The position numbers and the translations under genes are program-made. From contig NZ_MVOC01000017.1 of assembly GCF_002043095.1 (NCBI RefSeq), positions 1,372 to 65,371 on the forward strand: a stretch of 64,000 bases of DNA. The letters are read 5' to 3'. Positions 36,874 through 47,998 of this stretch are shown here, piece by piece; within the stretch, counting starts at the first letter, position 1; the number at the start of each line of letters is the position of its first letter. The DNA comes from Mycobacterium sp. AT1. GTDB taxonomy: Bacteria; Actinomycetota; Actinomycetes; Mycobacteriales; Mycobacteriaceae. The notes beneath the pieces were generated by a model, which saw only the letters and a program-made list of their open reading frames with translations, searched no databases and was not told the origin of the DNA.

Positions 36874-38190
36874 TCACAGATGCGACGGGTGCGCAGCGGT
36901 GCTGAGACGACGCTCGGCGACGACCTCGTCGACCAGGTCGGCGATCGCCGCGACTCCGTCCCGACGGGCGTGGGCGCACTGCAGGTTTCGTGCCGCGTTC
37001 CGATACTTGTCGTCGCCGACGATCTGGCGCACCGCGCGCTTCACCATGGTGGGGGTGGGCACTCCGGTGCGCAGGTCGATCCCGACGCCGAACCAGTCGA
37101 CGCGCGCCGCGACCTCCGGCTTGTCCTCGGTGTTGCCCGCCACGACGAGGGGCACGCCGGCAGTCAGGGCTCGTTGCACGGCCCCGTACCCGCCGTTGGT
37201 CACCATGACGTCGACCGAGGGCAGCAGGACGTCGTGCGGGATGAATTCCGCAGCAAAGGTGTTCGGCGGCAACGGATGCCGGAGCTCGCTGACCGGGCGC
37301 CCGCCAGTGGTCACCACCACGGTGACGTCCTCGTCGGCGAGCGCCTCGATGGTGGGCTCGATCAGCCTGCTCAGATCGGTGTTGTCGACGGTGCCCTGCG
37401 TGACGTGGACGATCGGACGTTCGGCGGCCAGCTCCCGCCACCAGGGCGGTGCGACGAATCCGTCGGTGGGCAGCGGGTTGACCGCGCCGACGAAGCGGAC
37501 GTGCTCGGGCAGGTCGCTGCGGTGGTATTCGAACTCCGGGATCGTGGGGACGATCATGCGGTCGGCGAGGACGGCCGAATCAAGCAGGAAGACAGGCAGT
37601 TTCGGGTGTCCGAGCGCCTTGAGCATGGTGGCGGCGGCCTGGTGCGAACGGCGCAGCAGGTACTTCTGCGCCACCACGTTGAGCACGCGGTGGCGCAGCC
37701 GTCCCGTCGCTCCGATGTGGGGCTGAATTCCGGTGCCACCCGGCGCGGTGTCCCGGCTGGTGAGGAACAGCGGCGTCGTCGTGTAGCTCAGCACCGGTGG
37801 CCGCGCGGCGGGGTCGCCGAGCAGCATCGGCAGGACGCCGAGGAAGAAGGCGTCGGTCAGGATCACGTCGAATCGAGTGGCGGCGATCAGTTCGTCCAAA
37901 GCCGCGGCCTGAAGCGGCATGGGTCGGACGAAGATGTGTTCGATGTCGAAGTTGAGCCGGTCCACGCCCGAGGTCTCGGCGCGTCCGGGCAGGTCGTCGA
38001 GCGAACCGCCCTGGTCGGCGCCGAAGGGCAGCGCGCGCGCCGTCGCCCCAGTCGCCCGTACCTGGTCCGCGAACCGTCCCGAGGTGAGGACGGTGACGGC
38101 GTGCCCCCGACTCACCAGCCCGCGGGCCACGTTGAGCAGGGGGGACACGTGTCCGATGTGTGGGCATGCGGCGATCAGAATCTCGGCCAT
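36874..38190 (-). CDS. UGT-family (MGT-like) glycosyltransferase
   Basis: 438-residue GT-B glycosyltransferase. The N-terminal acceptor domain opens [25 protein letters not shown]; the C-terminal donor domain has [10 protein letters not shown] and a UGT-like sugar-nucleotide signature around [29 protein letters not shown]. Relatives glycosylate macrolides, flavonoids or glycopeptides and some mycobacterial phenolic or peptidolipids. ATG 38190 has GAGGGAGCC upstream. No polyketide or NRPS genes are nearby, so the acceptor is unknown. It is likely in one transcript with cynS. Confidence 0.85.
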   Translation of the reverse strand: MAEILIAACPHIGHVSPLLNVARGLVSRGHAVTVLTSGRFADQVRATGATARALPFGADQGGSLDDLPGRAETSGVDRLNFDIEHIFVRPMPLQAAALDELIAATRFDVILTDAFFLGVLPMLLGDPAARPPVLSYTTTPLFLTSRDTAPGGTGIQPHIGATGRLRHRVLNVVAQKYLLRRSHQAAATMLKALGHPKLPVFLLDSAVLADRMIVPTIPEFEYHRSDLPEHVRFVGAVNPLPTDGFVAPPWWRELAAERPIVHVTQGTVDNTDLSRLIEPTIEALADEDVTVVVTTGGRPVSELRHPLPPNTFAAEFIPHDVLLPSVDVMVTNGGYGAVQRALTAGVPLVVAGNTEDKPEVAARVDWFGVGIDLRTGVPTPTMVKRAVRQIVGDDKYRNAARNLQCAHARRDGVAAIADLVDEVVAERRLSTAAHPSHL

Positions 38191-38288
38191 GGTTGGCTCC
38201 CTCGTCCAGTAGTGCGTGCATCGACCGGTGCGATGTTTCGCGACGAGGGACCCCGGAGCTTGAAGGCTGGCTGGAGATCGGGTGGAGA

Positions 38289-39113
38289 TCAGTGCTTGAC
38301 GCGGTCCTGGCGGGTGTAGACGTTCATCGAGCTGCCACGCAGGAACGCGACCAGGGTCAGGCCGGCCTGGGCGGCCAGGTCGACGGCGAGCGACGACGGG
38401 GCCGAGACCGCGGCCAGGATGGGAATGCCTGCCATCACGGCCTTTTGGGTCAGCTCGAACGACGCTCGCCCGCTGACCAGTAAGACCGTGCCCGTCAACG
38501 GGATTCGGTCGTTCTCGACCGCCCACCCGATGACCTTGTCGACGGCGTTGTGCCTGCCGACGTCCTCGCGGACGACGAGCATGGTCCCGTTGGCGTCGAA
38601 CAGGGCGGCACCGTGCAAGCCACCGGTGGTGGCGAAGATGCGCTGCGCACTGCGAAGTTGGGTGGGCATGGCGGACAACGTCTCCGACGCGACGACGGTG
38701 GGATCGTCGCCGGGGGAGTGGCGGCTGATGAGCCGGATGGCGTCGATGGAGCCCTTGCCGCACACCCCACACGACGACGTGGTGTAGAAGTTTCGGGTCA
38801 CGTCGAGGCTGGGCGACGGGACGTCGGCCCCCAGCGTCACGTCGAGCACGTTGTAGGTGTTCATGCCGTCCTCGCCGGCACCTCGGCAGTACTGGACCGC
38901 GAGGATGTCGGCGCGCGCACCGATGACACCCTCGGTCAGCAGGAAGCCTTGTGCCAGTTCGACGTCGGATCCTGGCGTGCGCATCGTCACGCTGATCGCG
39001 GTGCCGTTGACGCGAATCTCCATGGGCTCTTCGACGGCAAGCGTCTCGGGCCTGGCGGTCGCACCGTCGGCGGTGAGGTGGCTGGCCCGACGGCGGGCGG
39101 TGACCCTACCCAT
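38289..39113 (-). CDS. fdhD: FdhD, sulfurtransferase for molybdo-oxidoreductase maturation
   Basis: 274 residues. The sulfur-transfer motif is [12 protein letters not shown] (two Cys, CxxC), and [14 protein letters not shown] and [13 protein letters not shown] are family landmarks. FdhD relays sulfur from IscS to the Mo-bis-MGD cofactor of formate dehydrogenases. It overlaps the end of the FdhF/YdeP-type gene by 8 bp, so it should serve that enzyme. Start ATG 39113. Confidence 0.95.
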   Translation of the reverse strand: MGRVTARRRASHLTADGATARPETLAVEEPMEIRVNGTAISVTMRTPGSDVELAQGFLLTEGVIGARADILAVQYCRGAGEDGMNTYNVLDVTLGADVPSPSLDVTRNFYTTSSCGVCGKGSIDAIRLISRHSPGDDPTVVASETLSAMPTQLRSAQRIFATTGGLHGAALFDANGTMLVVREDVGRHNAVDKVIGWAVENDRIPLTGTVLLVSGRASFELTQKAVMAGIPILAAVSAPSSLAVDLAAQAGLTLVAFLRGSSMNVYTRQDRVKH

Positions 39114-41397
39114 TGCTGCGCGCCTCCAGTCGGATCAGCACGGCCTTGGACACCGGCGTGTTGGATCGGGCCGCCACGTGGTCCAGCGCGACCAGCGAGT
39201 TGGTCTCGGGATAGTAGGCGGCCGCGTTGCCGACTGGCGTGGAGTACGGCACGATCAGGAAGTCCTCGGCGCGACGTTCCTCGAGATCGCCTGCGGCGTT
39301 GGTGTATTCGGACACCAGGTCGACGCGGTCGCCGTCGGAGAACCCGAGCGAGACCACGTCGGCCGGGTTGACGAAGATCACCCGACGGCCGCCCTTGACA
39401 CCGCGGTAACGGTCGTCGAGACCGTAGATGGTGGTGTTGTACTGGTCGTGGCTGCGCAGGGTTTGCAGGATCAGCCGACCTTCCGGCACGGGTATCCACT
39501 CCAGCGGGTTGACCGCGAAGTTGGCCTTGCCCGTCGTGGTGGGGAACTCGCGGGAGTCGCGCGGCGGGTTGGGAAGCTGAAAGCCGTCGGGCTGGCGGAC
39601 TTTCCGGTTGTAGTCCGCGCAGCCGGGCACCACCGCCGCGATGGCGTCGCGGACCCGGTCGTAGTCGGCCCGGAACGACTCCCAGGGCACGGGGTGGTCG
39701 GGGCCGAGCACGGCGCGCGCCAGCTCGCTGACGATGGCGACTTCGCTGCGCACGTGTTCGCCGGGCGGCTGCAGGCTGCCGCGGGACAGGTGCACCATGG
39801 ACATCGAGTCCTCAACGGAGACTTGCTGTTTGGTGCCGGACTGCAAGTCCTTGTCGGTGCGGCCGAGCGACGGCAGGATGAGGGCCGTGGTGCCATGTAC
39901 GACGTGGCTGCGGTTCAGCTTCGTCGACACCTGTACCGTCAGCGAGCAACTGCGCAGGGCGGCCTCGGTCACCGCGGTGTCGGGCGTCGCCATCGCGAAG
40001 TTTCCGCCCATTCCCACGAACACCGACGCGTGACCGTCCCGCATGGCGCGGATGGCGTCGACGGTGTCCATGCCGTGCTTGCGCGGGCTGACGATGCCGA
40101 ACTCGGAATCCAGTGCCTCCAGGAAGGTTTCCGGCATCTTCTCCCAGATGCCCATGGTGCGATCGCCCTGGACGTTGGAATGCCCGCGCACAGGGCACAC
40201 CCCCGCGCCCGGCTTGCCGATCATCCCGCGCATCAGCAACAGGTTGGTCAGCTCGGAGATCATCGGAACGGCGTGCTGGTGCTGCGTCAGCCCCATCGCC
40301 CAACAGGCGATCGTGCGGTCGGAGGCGATCAACATCTGCGCGAGCCGGTCCAGCTGGCTGCGGTCGATGCCCGTCGCCTCCAGCACCGTGTCGAGGTCGA
40401 CGGCCCTGGTCTGCGCTTCGTAGGCGTCGAAGTTGGCGCAGTGCTCGGCGATGAACGCGCGGTCGACCACGGTGCCGGGCGCCCGGTCGTCGGCCTCCAG
40501 CAGCAGCCGGCCCAGCCCGGCGAACAGCGCCATGTCGCCACCCAGCCGGATCTGCACGAACTCGTCGGCGATGCCGATGCCATGGCCGATCACCCCGTGC
40601 ACCTTCTGCGGGTCCTTGAAGCGCATCAGTCCGGCCTCGGGCAGCGGGTTGATCGCAATGATCTTCGCGCCCTTCTCCTTTGCCTTCTCCAACACCGACA
40701 GCATGCGCGGATGGTTGGTGCCGGGGTTCTGCCCGGCGATGATGATGACGTCGGCCTCTTCGAGGTCCTCGACGGTCACCGATCCCTTGCCGATGCCGAT
40801 CGAGTCGGTCAGCGACGTCCCGGACGACTCGTGGCACATGTTCGAACAGTCCGGCAGGTTGTTGGTGCCGAAGCTACGGACCAGCAGTTGATAGAGGAAC
40901 GCGGCCTCGTTGCTGGTGCGCCCCGAGGTGTAGAAGACCGCCTCGTCGGGGCTGGCAAGTGCGTTGAGGTGCTGGGCGATCACGTGGTAGGCGTGGTCCC
41001 AGCTGATGGGGCGGTAGTGGTCGTCGCCGGCTCGCAGGATGACCGGGTGGGTGAGCCTGCCCTGCTGGCTCAGCCAGTATTCGGGACGCTGCTCCAAGTC
41101 GGCGATGGAATGCCGGGCGAAGAAGTCGGGGGTGACCACGCGTTTGGTCGCCTCTTCGGCGACGGCCTTGGCGCCGTTCTCGCAGAACTCGGCGAACTTG
41201 CGGCCGCCGTGCTCCTCGGGCCAGGCGCAGCCCGGGCAGTCGAATCCCTTGCGCTGATTCAGCCGGACCAACGCCGCGGCCGTGCGCAGCGGACCCATGG
41301 ACGTCACGCCGCGGTGCAGCGAGACCATCACCGCCTTCATCCCGGCTGCCTCGTGCTCCGCACCGGTGGTGGCAACCGAGTGTTCGTCGTAGTTCAC
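39106..41397 (-). CDS. FdhF/YdeP-family molybdopterin oxidoreductase
   Basis: About 763 residues, similar to M. tuberculosis Rv2900c (FdhF) from memory: [40 protein letters not shown] near the N-terminus, molybdopterin-binding regions ([39 protein letters not shown]) and a C-terminal MopB-CT domain. It lacks the CxxCxxxC iron-sulfur cluster motif of classical FdhF, as expected for the YdeP type. The start is uncertain: no ATG with a ribosome site exists in the conserved N-terminal region; GTG 41397 (VNYDEHSV) is my choice, ATG 41340 would truncate it, and a frame continues upstream without a start. Formate or another substrate is possible. Confidence 0.85.
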   Translation of the reverse strand: MNYDEHSVATTGAEHEAAGMKAVMVSLHRGVTSMGPLRTAAALVRLNQRKGFDCPGCAWPEEHGGRKFAEFCENGAKAVAEEATKRVVTPDFFARHSIADLEQRPEYWLSQQGRLTHPVILRAGDDHYRPISWDHAYHVIAQHLNALASPDEAVFYTSGRTSNEAAFLYQLLVRSFGTNNLPDCSNMCHESSGTSLTDSIGIGKGSVTVEDLEEADVIIIAGQNPGTNHPRMLSVLEKAKEKGAKIIAINPLPEAGLMRFKDPQKVHGVIGHGIGIADEFVQIRLGGDMALFAGLGRLLLEADDRAPGTVVDRAFIAEHCANFDAYEAQTRAVDLDTVLEATGIDRSQLDRLAQMLIASDRTIACWAMGLTQHQHAVPMISELTNLLLMRGMIGKPGAGVCPVRGHSNVQGDRTMGIWEKMPETFLEALDSEFGIVSPRKHGMDTVDAIRAMRDGHASVFVGMGGNFAMATPDTAVTEAALRSCSLTVQVSTKLNRSHVVHGTTALILPSLGRTDKDLQSGTKQQVSVEDSMSMVHLSRGSLQPPGEHVRSEVAIVSELARAVLGPDHPVPWESFRADYDRVRDAIAAVVPGCADYNRKVRQPDGFQLPNPPRDSREFPTTTGKANFAVNPLEWIPVPEGRLILQTLRSHDQYNTTIYGLDDRYRGVKGGRRVIFVNPADVVSLGFSDGDRVDLVSEYTNAAGDLEERRAEDFLIVPYSTPVGNAAAYYPETNSLVALDHVAARSNTPVSKAVLIRLEARSNG

Positions 41398-41456
41398 CGC
41401 GATGTCGCGGCTGACGTCACGACCCGTCTCCGACGCCGAATACCCATGTTTCCAAT

Positions 41457-42527
41457 CTAGGCCGGTGGATTCATGATCTGTACCAGGCCGCCGGAAACGC
41501 CTGCGACGAACAAGCGTCCGGTGGTGGCGTCGACCCCGAGCGTGTACGGATTCTGGACCGTCTCGAGGCGTGCGACCTCGCGGGGAGTGTCGGTGGCCAT
41601 GTCGTAGCCGACGACCTCGTTGGTGGCCGACGACGCGACCCACAGCCGGTCGCGCGTCGCGTCATAGGCGATGCCGTAGGGAGCCCCGGCCTGCGGCACG
41701 CTGGCCACCTCCTTCGGCTCGGTGCTGAAGACGCGCACCGCGTTGCCGCGGGTGTCGGCCGCGACGTATCGACCGTGCTTGTCTGCGACCAAATGGGTCG
41801 GGCCGGCACCGGCCGGGGTGGAGCCCACGATCGTCAGCTTGTCGGCGTCGTAGACGGTGAGGTCGTTCTTGCGGACGTCGAGCATGCCCATCAGGTTGCC
41901 GACCGGTGCCATGCCCGCGGGCTGCACGCTGTCGGTGAACACCTTCACGATGTCGTCGCCGCGGATGACCGTCGTCGTCCCGCCGTGCTCGTTGGCGACG
42001 AACACGCTGCCGTTCGGCGCCTCGGACGCGTCGTGAGGAACGGTGCCGGTGATGATCTGCGGTTCGGCGGTGCCGCCCGGCAGGTCGACGCGCACGAGGG
42101 CGTTGGCGCTCTCGACGGGCACCAGCACGGGTCCGCCGGGTTTGGCCAGTTGCAGGTGTCGCACGGCGCCGGGCAGCGGAACCCGCGTCGTGATGGCGCC
42201 GGTGTCGGCGTTCATCAGCACCAACTCGTACGGGTTGCGCGTTGCGACGGCGACCGTGCGGGTGACCGCGTCGACGACGACGCCCTCGGGGGAGTCGCCG
42301 ACGGGAACCACGCGACCGGGCGGGGTGGTGGCCGGCACGGGCGCCCGACCGGGTTCCGCGGGCGGCGGCAGGGCATCCGCGGGAGGCCGGGTGCCCTCGG
42401 TGGGCACCCCCGTCGGCAGCAGACCGGTGGTGGTGGGCGTGGTCTCGGCGACCGTCGGTGCGGGCGGGGTGCCCCCGCAGCCGGCGAGCAACGCGACAGC
42501 CGAGGCCAATGCCAGGAGCTTCTTCAT
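41457..42527 (-). CDS. Lipoprotein with YncE-like beta-propeller
   Basis: 356 residues. A lipobox signal (MKKLLALASAVALLAGCGG; Cys at 17) marks it as a cell-envelope lipoprotein. A Pro/Thr-rich linker to about residue 75 is followed by seven-bladed-propeller-like repeats (PEGVVVDAVTRTVAVATRNPYELVLMN, GIAYDATRDRLWVASSATNEVVGYD, TLGVDATTGRLFVAGVSGG). Such YncE/YVTN proteins bind ligands or partners outside the cell; a catalytic role is unknown. It is 60 bp upstream of the molybdo-oxidoreductase start on the same strand and divergent from glutamine synthetase. Confidence 0.8.
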   Translation of the reverse strand: MKKLLALASAVALLAGCGGTPPAPTVAETTPTTTGLLPTGVPTEGTRPPADALPPPAEPGRAPVPATTPPGRVVPVGDSPEGVVVDAVTRTVAVATRNPYELVLMNADTGAITTRVPLPGAVRHLQLAKPGGPVLVPVESANALVRVDLPGGTAEPQIITGTVPHDASEAPNGSVFVANEHGGTTTVIRGDDIVKVFTDSVQPAGMAPVGNLMGMLDVRKNDLTVYDADKLTIVGSTPAGAGPTHLVADKHGRYVAADTRGNAVRVFSTEPKEVASVPQAGAPYGIAYDATRDRLWVASSATNEVVGYDMATDTPREVARLETVQNPYTLGVDATTGRLFVAGVSGGLVQIMNPPA

Positions 42528-42836
42528 ACCGATGGCCTACCCACCCGCGCCGAGTGTGAGCCTCCTGGCGGCCAGCGGTAAGAATTTCGCCACCAGACCT
42601 ACGCTCGGCGGATCAGATCGGGCACCCGGAGGCCCGCAGCGAAGCGACGGGGGGAACCTCAGTCGAACCGTCGTGCACGATGCACCGCCATGCGGCCCAC
42701 GTTCGACCCCTGGAAATTTGCTAACTCCGCCTTCTGCCGGTGACGCCTGCGTAACAATCCCGGAACAAGGCGTTCTTACTGTGAGCCGGTCAGTCCGCGA
42801 ACCAGTTGCGGACCAGCGCGGGGAAGAGGAACTCCA
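42528..42836. promoter_or_regulatory. Divergent control region with candidate GlnR box
   Basis: 309 bp between the propeller lipoprotein and the type III glutamine synthetase gene. GTAAC-AATCCC-GGAAC at 42751-42766 fits the GlnR consensus (GTnAC-N6-GnAAC) closely, about 70 bp before the synthetase start. GAGGA before 42837 is the ribosome site. I see no gene in this interval. Confidence 0.5.
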
Positions 42837-45011
42837 TTGAGCGGAAACGCAGTCCGTCTGCAGGCGATCAACAACGTCGAGGCCTACGTGCCTCCTGCGA
42901 TCAGCTTCGACCCCACCGAGGCTCCTGGTGAGATCTGGGGCGCCAACGTCTTCACTCTGGCTGAGATGCGGTTGCGTCTGCCGAAGTCGGTGTACAAGTC
43001 CGTCGTCGCGACCATCGAGAAGGGCGCGAAGCTCGACCCGGCCATCGCCGACTCCGTCGCCTCTGTCATGAAGGACTGGGCGCTGTCCAAGGGTGCCACC
43101 CACTACGCGCACGTCTTCTACCCGATGACCGGGCTGACCGCCGAGAAGCACGACAGCTTCCTCGAGCCCGTCGGTGACGGTCAAACGCTCGCCGAGTTCG
43201 CCGGCAAGACCCTCATCCAGGGTGAGCCCGACGCCTCCAGCTTCCCCTCGGGCGGCCTGCGAAGCACCTTCGAAGCGCGCGGCTACACCGGGTGGGACGT
43301 CACCAGCCCGGCGTACATCCTGGAGAACGCCAACGGCAACACGTTGTGCATCCCGACGGTCTTCGTCTCGATGACCGGTGAGGCCCTGGACTTCAAGACG
43401 CCGCTACTGCGTAGCCAGCAGGCCATGGGTACCCAAGCCGAGCGCATCCTGAAGCTGTTCGGCCACGAGAACTTCGACCACATCGTGTCCTTCTGCGGAC
43501 CCGAGCAGGAGTACTTCCTCGTCGACCGGCACTTCTTCCTCGCCCGCCCCGACCTGATCAACGCGGGTCGCACCCTGTTCGGCGCGAAGCCGCCCAAGGG
43601 GCAGGAATTCGACGACCACTACTTCGGCGCCATCCCCGACCGGGTGCTGGGCTTCATGATGGACACCGAGCGTGAGCTGTTCAAGCTCGGCATCCCGGCC
43701 AAGACCCGCCACAACGAGGTCGCGCCAGGACAATTCGAGATTGCGCCGATGTTCGAGCGGGCCAACATCGCCGCGGACCATCAGCAACTGCTGATGACGA
43801 CGTTCAAGTCCATCGCCAAGAAGCACGGCATGGAATGTCTCTTTCACGAGAAGCCGTTCGCCGGGGTCAACGGGTCGGGCAAGCACGTCAACTTCTCGCT
43901 GGGCAATTCGCAGTTCGGCAGCCTGCTGGTGCCGGGTGACACCCCGCACGAGAACGCCCAGTTCCTGGTGTTCTGTGCCGCGGTCATCCGCGCGGTGCAC
44001 AAGTTCGCTGGCCTGCTGCGGGTGTCGGTGGCCTCGGCCACCAACGACCACCGCCTCGGCGCCAACGAGGCCCCGCCGGCGATCATCTCGATCTTCCTCG
44101 GCGACCAGCTCGCCGACGTCTTCGACCAGATCGCCAAGGGTGCGGCGACGTCGTCGAAGGGCAAGGGCTCCATGATCATCGGCGTCGACACGCTGCCGGT
44201 GCTGCCGACCGATCCGGGCGACCGCAACCGCACCAGCCCGTTTGCGTTCACCGGCAACAGGTTCGAGTTCCGCGCGCCGGGCTCGGGACAGACGATCAAC
44301 GTGCCGATGATCATCCTCAACACGATCATGGCCGACTCGCTGGACTACATGGCGACGTGGCTGGAGAAGGCCGTCGGCGACGGCGAGGACTTCGACATGG
44401 CCGTGCAGAAGCTGCTCACCGAGATCATCACCGAGCATGGCGCGGTGGTCTTCAACGGCGACGGCTACTCCGACAACTGGCAGACCGAGGCCGCGGCCCG
44501 CGGACTGCCGAACCTCAAGACGACGCTGGACGCCATCCCGGAGCTGGGCACGCCGGAGGCGATCGAGGTCTTCGAGAAGTACGGCGTCTTCAACGCGCGT
44601 GAGCTGCACAGCCGCGAAGAGGTCCGCTACGAGACCTACGCGCTGACGGTCAACGTCGAGGCGAAGCTGACGTTGGAGATCGGTTCGACGGTGATTCTGC
44701 CTGCGGCAGTGCGCTATCAGACCGAGCTGGCGTCCAACGTGGCGACGCTCAAGGCGGCGGGCGTCGAGCCCGACACCACCCTGTTGCAGATGGTCTCGAC
44801 GCCAATCTCGGAGCTCACGGCTGCGTTGGCGGCGCTCAAGACGGCGATGGACGCCCACGGTGGCGACACCGCCGCCGAGGAGGCCGCGCATGCACAGAGC
44901 CTGCTGGGGTTGATGGATGCGGTCCGGGCGGCCGCCGACACGCTCGAAGGCCTCGTGGCCGACGATCTTTGGCCGCTGCCGACCTACCAGGAGATGTTGT
45001 ACATCCTCTGA
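42837..45011 (+). CDS. Glutamine synthetase type III
   Basis: 724 residues, the length of GSIII rather than GSI (~470). GSIII landmarks are visible: [18 protein letters not shown] at the start, the catalytic-domain runs [39 protein letters not shown] and [13 protein letters not shown], and [19 protein letters not shown]. It makes glutamine from glutamate, ammonia and ATP. TTG 42837 is used as start because AGAGGA lies at correct spacing and the domain begins at once. Mycobacteria usually rely on GSI (GlnA1); GSIII is an accessory nitrogen-scavenging enzyme. A GlnR-like box lies upstream and a strong terminator follows. Confidence 0.92.
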   Translation: MSGNAVRLQAINNVEAYVPPAISFDPTEAPGEIWGANVFTLAEMRLRLPKSVYKSVVATIEKGAKLDPAIADSVASVMKDWALSKGATHYAHVFYPMTGLTAEKHDSFLEPVGDGQTLAEFAGKTLIQGEPDASSFPSGGLRSTFEARGYTGWDVTSPAYILENANGNTLCIPTVFVSMTGEALDFKTPLLRSQQAMGTQAERILKLFGHENFDHIVSFCGPEQEYFLVDRHFFLARPDLINAGRTLFGAKPPKGQEFDDHYFGAIPDRVLGFMMDTERELFKLGIPAKTRHNEVAPGQFEIAPMFERANIAADHQQLLMTTFKSIAKKHGMECLFHEKPFAGVNGSGKHVNFSLGNSQFGSLLVPGDTPHENAQFLVFCAAVIRAVHKFAGLLRVSVASATNDHRLGANEAPPAIISIFLGDQLADVFDQIAKGAATSSKGKGSMIIGVDTLPVLPTDPGDRNRTSPFAFTGNRFEFRAPGSGQTINVPMIILNTIMADSLDYMATWLEKAVGDGEDFDMAVQKLLTEIITEHGAVVFNGDGYSDNWQTEAAARGLPNLKTTLDAIPELGTPEAIEVFEKYGVFNARELHSREEVRYETYALTVNVEAKLTLEIGSTVILPAAVRYQTELASNVATLKAAGVEPDTTLLQMVSTPISELTAALAALKTAMDAHGGDTAAEEAAHAQSLLGLMDAVRAAADTLEGLVADDLWPLPTYQEMLYIL

Positions 45012-45019
45012 TCACAGCA

Positions 45020-45062
45020 CGGAAGCCGGCGCCCCCGCGAGATGCGGGGGCGCCGGCTTCCG
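45020..45062. terminator. Bidirectional hairpin between glutamine synthetase and cstR-like gene
   Basis: Perfect 19-bp arms (45020-45038 and 45044-45062) around a GAGAT loop, very GC-rich, between two convergent genes; no U-tract. Confidence 0.8.
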
Positions 45063-45083
45063 TTGCGCTGCAGCCGCGTGACG

Positions 45084-45740
<657 letters not shown>

Positions 45741-45784
45741 ATGCCAGCATGGCACTACCGAATTGAATGAGGGGGACTGAGGAC

Positions 45785-47164
45785 ATGAAGTTCATTCAGT
45801 ACTACTTGGATTGTCTGTCGCATGCGTCGTATCTGATCGCTGACGAAACCACCGGGCGCGCAGTGGTTGTCGACCCGCAGCGTGATGCGTCCGAGTATCT
45901 GGCCGACGCCGAGAAGCTCGGCCTGACCGTCGAGCTGGTGATCGAGACGCACTTTCACGCGGACTTCCTGTCCGGTCACCTCGAGCTGGCCAAGGCAACC
46001 GGCGCAAAGATCGTCTTCTCCTCGGTCGCCGATACCGAATTCGAATCGAAGGGCGTGGCCGACGGCGAACGCCATTCGCTGGGCGAGGTGACGCTGGAAT
46101 TCCGTCACACACCGGGGCACACGCCGGAATCGCTGAGCATCGTCGTGTACGAACACGCCGACGGCGAGATTCCCTACGGCGTGCTCACCGGCGATGCTCT
46201 GTTCATCGGCGACGTCGGCCGGCCCGATCTGTTGGCCTCGGTCGGCTTCACCCGCGAAGAACTCGCCGACAAGCTCTACGACTCGCTGCACGGCAAGTTG
46301 ATGACCCTGCCCGACGCCACCAGGGTCTACCCGGCACACGGCGCCGGTTCCGCCTGCGGCAAGAACCTGTCCACCGACCTCTGGTCGACCATCGGTGAGC
46401 AGAAGGCCACCAATTACGCACTGCGCGCACCGGACAAGGCGACGTTCATGAAGCTGGTCACCGAGGGGCAGCCGCCGGCGCCCGGCTACTTCGTCTACGA
46501 CGCGATCCTCAACCGCAAAGACCGCGAACTGCTCGACGAGACCAAAATGCCGCCGGCTATGACCTACGACCAGGTCCTCGGTGCGATCAGGGGAGGAGCC
46601 GTGCTGGTTGACGGTCGCAGCCCCGAGGAGTTCGCGCTCGGGCATCTGCGCCACGCGATCAACATCGGCCTCGAGGGGCGCTACGCCGAATTCGCCGGAT
46701 CCGTTCTGCCGTCCGACGTCGACGTCGTGCTCTTCACCGAGCCGGGCCGGGAACTGGAAGGCAAGAACCGGCTCGCCCGCATCGGCTTCGATCGGGTCAT
46801 CGGCTACCTCGACAAGCCCTACGAGGTGATGTTCGAGAATCGCGATGACGTCCAGGTGGCATCGCGCTTGACTGCCAAGACCTTTGACGAACGTACGGCG
46901 CAGATCACCACGCTGCAGATCGTCGACGTCCGCAATCCCGGAGAGGTCGAGACCGGCGCCATCCCGAACGCGATCTCGATCCCGGTGGCCCAGTTGCCCG
47001 CCCGGCTTGGTGAACTCGATCCGACCGCACCGACCGTTGTGTACTGCGCCGGAGGCTACCGGTCCTCGGTCGCGGCGAGTCTGCTGCGCCAACACGGCTT
47101 CACCGACGTCAGCGACATCCTCGGTGGCTACCGCGCCTGGGAAGACGCCGTCCAAAACGCCTAA
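45785..47164 (+). CDS. MBL-fold persulfide dioxygenase fused to rhodanese domains (CstB/Blh type)
   Basis: 459 residues. The N-terminal metallo-beta-lactamase domain has THFHADFLSGH (His56, His58, Asp60), GHTPESL and LTGDALFIGDVGRPDL, the ETHE1-like persulfide dioxygenase pattern. Two rhodanese domains follow, about 265-355 and 365-459; the first lacks an active Cys (VVLFTEPGRE) and the second has Cys421 in VVYCAGGYRSS. CstB-type enzymes oxidise persulfides to thiosulfate. ATG 45785 follows GAGG/GGGGG. It is the first gene of the operon behind the four operators. Confidence 0.92.
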   Translation: MKFIQYYLDCLSHASYLIADETTGRAVVVDPQRDASEYLADAEKLGLTVELVIETHFHADFLSGHLELAKATGAKIVFSSVADTEFESKGVADGERHSLGEVTLEFRHTPGHTPESLSIVVYEHADGEIPYGVLTGDALFIGDVGRPDLLASVGFTREELADKLYDSLHGKLMTLPDATRVYPAHGAGSACGKNLSTDLWSTIGEQKATNYALRAPDKATFMKLVTEGQPPAPGYFVYDAILNRKDRELLDETKMPPAMTYDQVLGAIRGGAVLVDGRSPEEFALGHLRHAINIGLEGRYAEFAGSVLPSDVDVVLFTEPGRELEGKNRLARIGFDRVIGYLDKPYEVMFENRDDVQVASRLTAKTFDERTAQITTLQIVDVRNPGEVETGAIPNAISIPVAQLPARLGELDPTAPTVVYCAGGYRSSVAASLLRQHGFTDVSDILGGYRAWEDAVQNA

Positions 47165-47263
47165 TCGACAGGCAATCACACGCCGTGACCTGGGGACCTC
47201 GCGCCCGATGCTCGCGGGTCAGTACCTCGCTTTCCACTGCAGCAACGACGAAAGGACACCACA

Positions 47264-47623
47264 ATGTCGCCGATCAACCTGACCAGTTCGAACTTCGAAT
47301 CCACCGTCGCCGACAACGCGGTCGTCGTGGACGACTTCTGGGCTTCGTGGTGTGGACCATGTCGCGCCTTTGCCCCGGTGTTCGACCGTTCCGCGAAGTC
47401 GCATCCCGACGTCGTACACGCCAAGATCGACACTGAGGCGGAGCCCGAAATTGCTGGGGCGCTGCAGATTCAGGCCATTCCGACGATCATGGCGTTTCGC
47501 GACGGGGTGCTCGTCTACCGCCAACCCGGGGCGATGCCTGCGGCAGCCCTCGAGGATCTGATTGCCGAGATCAAGGCGCTCGACATGGCCGACGTGCGGG
47601 CCAAGATCGCGACCAAGCGCTGA
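47264..47623 (+). CDS. Thioredoxin
   Basis: 119-residue thioredoxin with active site WCGPC (Cys30, Cys33) in DFWASWCGPCRAFAP, the cis-Pro in AIPTIMAFRDG and the usual fold length. AAAGGA precedes ATG 47264. Placed between the MBL-rhodanese and TauE genes, it probably reduces persulfides or recycles rhodanese sulfur rather than serving as the general thioredoxin. A tail of about 15 residues (ALDMADVRAKIATKR) is an extension. Confidence 0.9.
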   Translation: MSPINLTSSNFESTVADNAVVVDDFWASWCGPCRAFAPVFDRSAKSHPDVVHAKIDTEAEPEIAGALQIQAIPTIMAFRDGVLVYRQPGAMPAAALEDLIAEIKALDMADVRAKIATKR

Positions 47624-47650
47624 TGCTCTACGGCCCCGAGGACGAATCCA

Positions 47651-47998
47651 ATGAGCTACCCCAAGACGTGCCCGCGGTGTGCGGGAAGACCGGCTGGGCC
47701 GGGTGTGGTGAACACGTCGACGAGCCGAGAGGCACTCCTAGGACAGGGCTTTGGCGTGCTCACTGAGATCGACGTCAAGGCTACGATGAAGGCCAAGCTG
47801 AACGAGGACATGGAGAACTATCCAATCCTCGGCGCGTGTAACCCGGCACTCGTGCACCGTGCTGTCGAGGTGGATCGGCAGCTGATGGTGCAGGTGGCCG
47901 ATCAGCCGGGGCTGCGCGCGGTCGCCGACGACGCGTCGGCCAAGCTGCGCACTGCCGTCGACGAACTGACACAGACCTCGGCGTCGGATCGACGGTGA
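47651..47998 (+). pseudogene. Composite relic: Cys-rich small protein fused to truncated DUF302 domain
   Basis: The frame starts MSYPKTCPRC, then loses sense; the continuation GKTGWAGCGEHVDE of a small Cys-rich actinobacterial protein lies in another frame beginning right after CPRC (a +2 or -1 shift). Further on the frame enters a DUF302 domain at REALLGQGFGVLTEIDVKATMKAKL and ILGACNPALVHRAVEVDRQ. It then jumps to LMVQVADQPGLRAVADDA, missing the conserved LPCNVVVR segment of about 25 residues. So two genes appear partly deleted and joined. The stop overlaps the TauE gene start (GTGA), so the relic may still be translated and couple TauE expression. Confidence 0.65.

Noticed and set aside
38857..41460. 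867-residue plus-strand ORF opposite the FdhF/YdeP gene
   Set aside because: Low-complexity His/Val/Gly/Arg antisense translation; the minus strand carries clear FdhD and FdhF domains.
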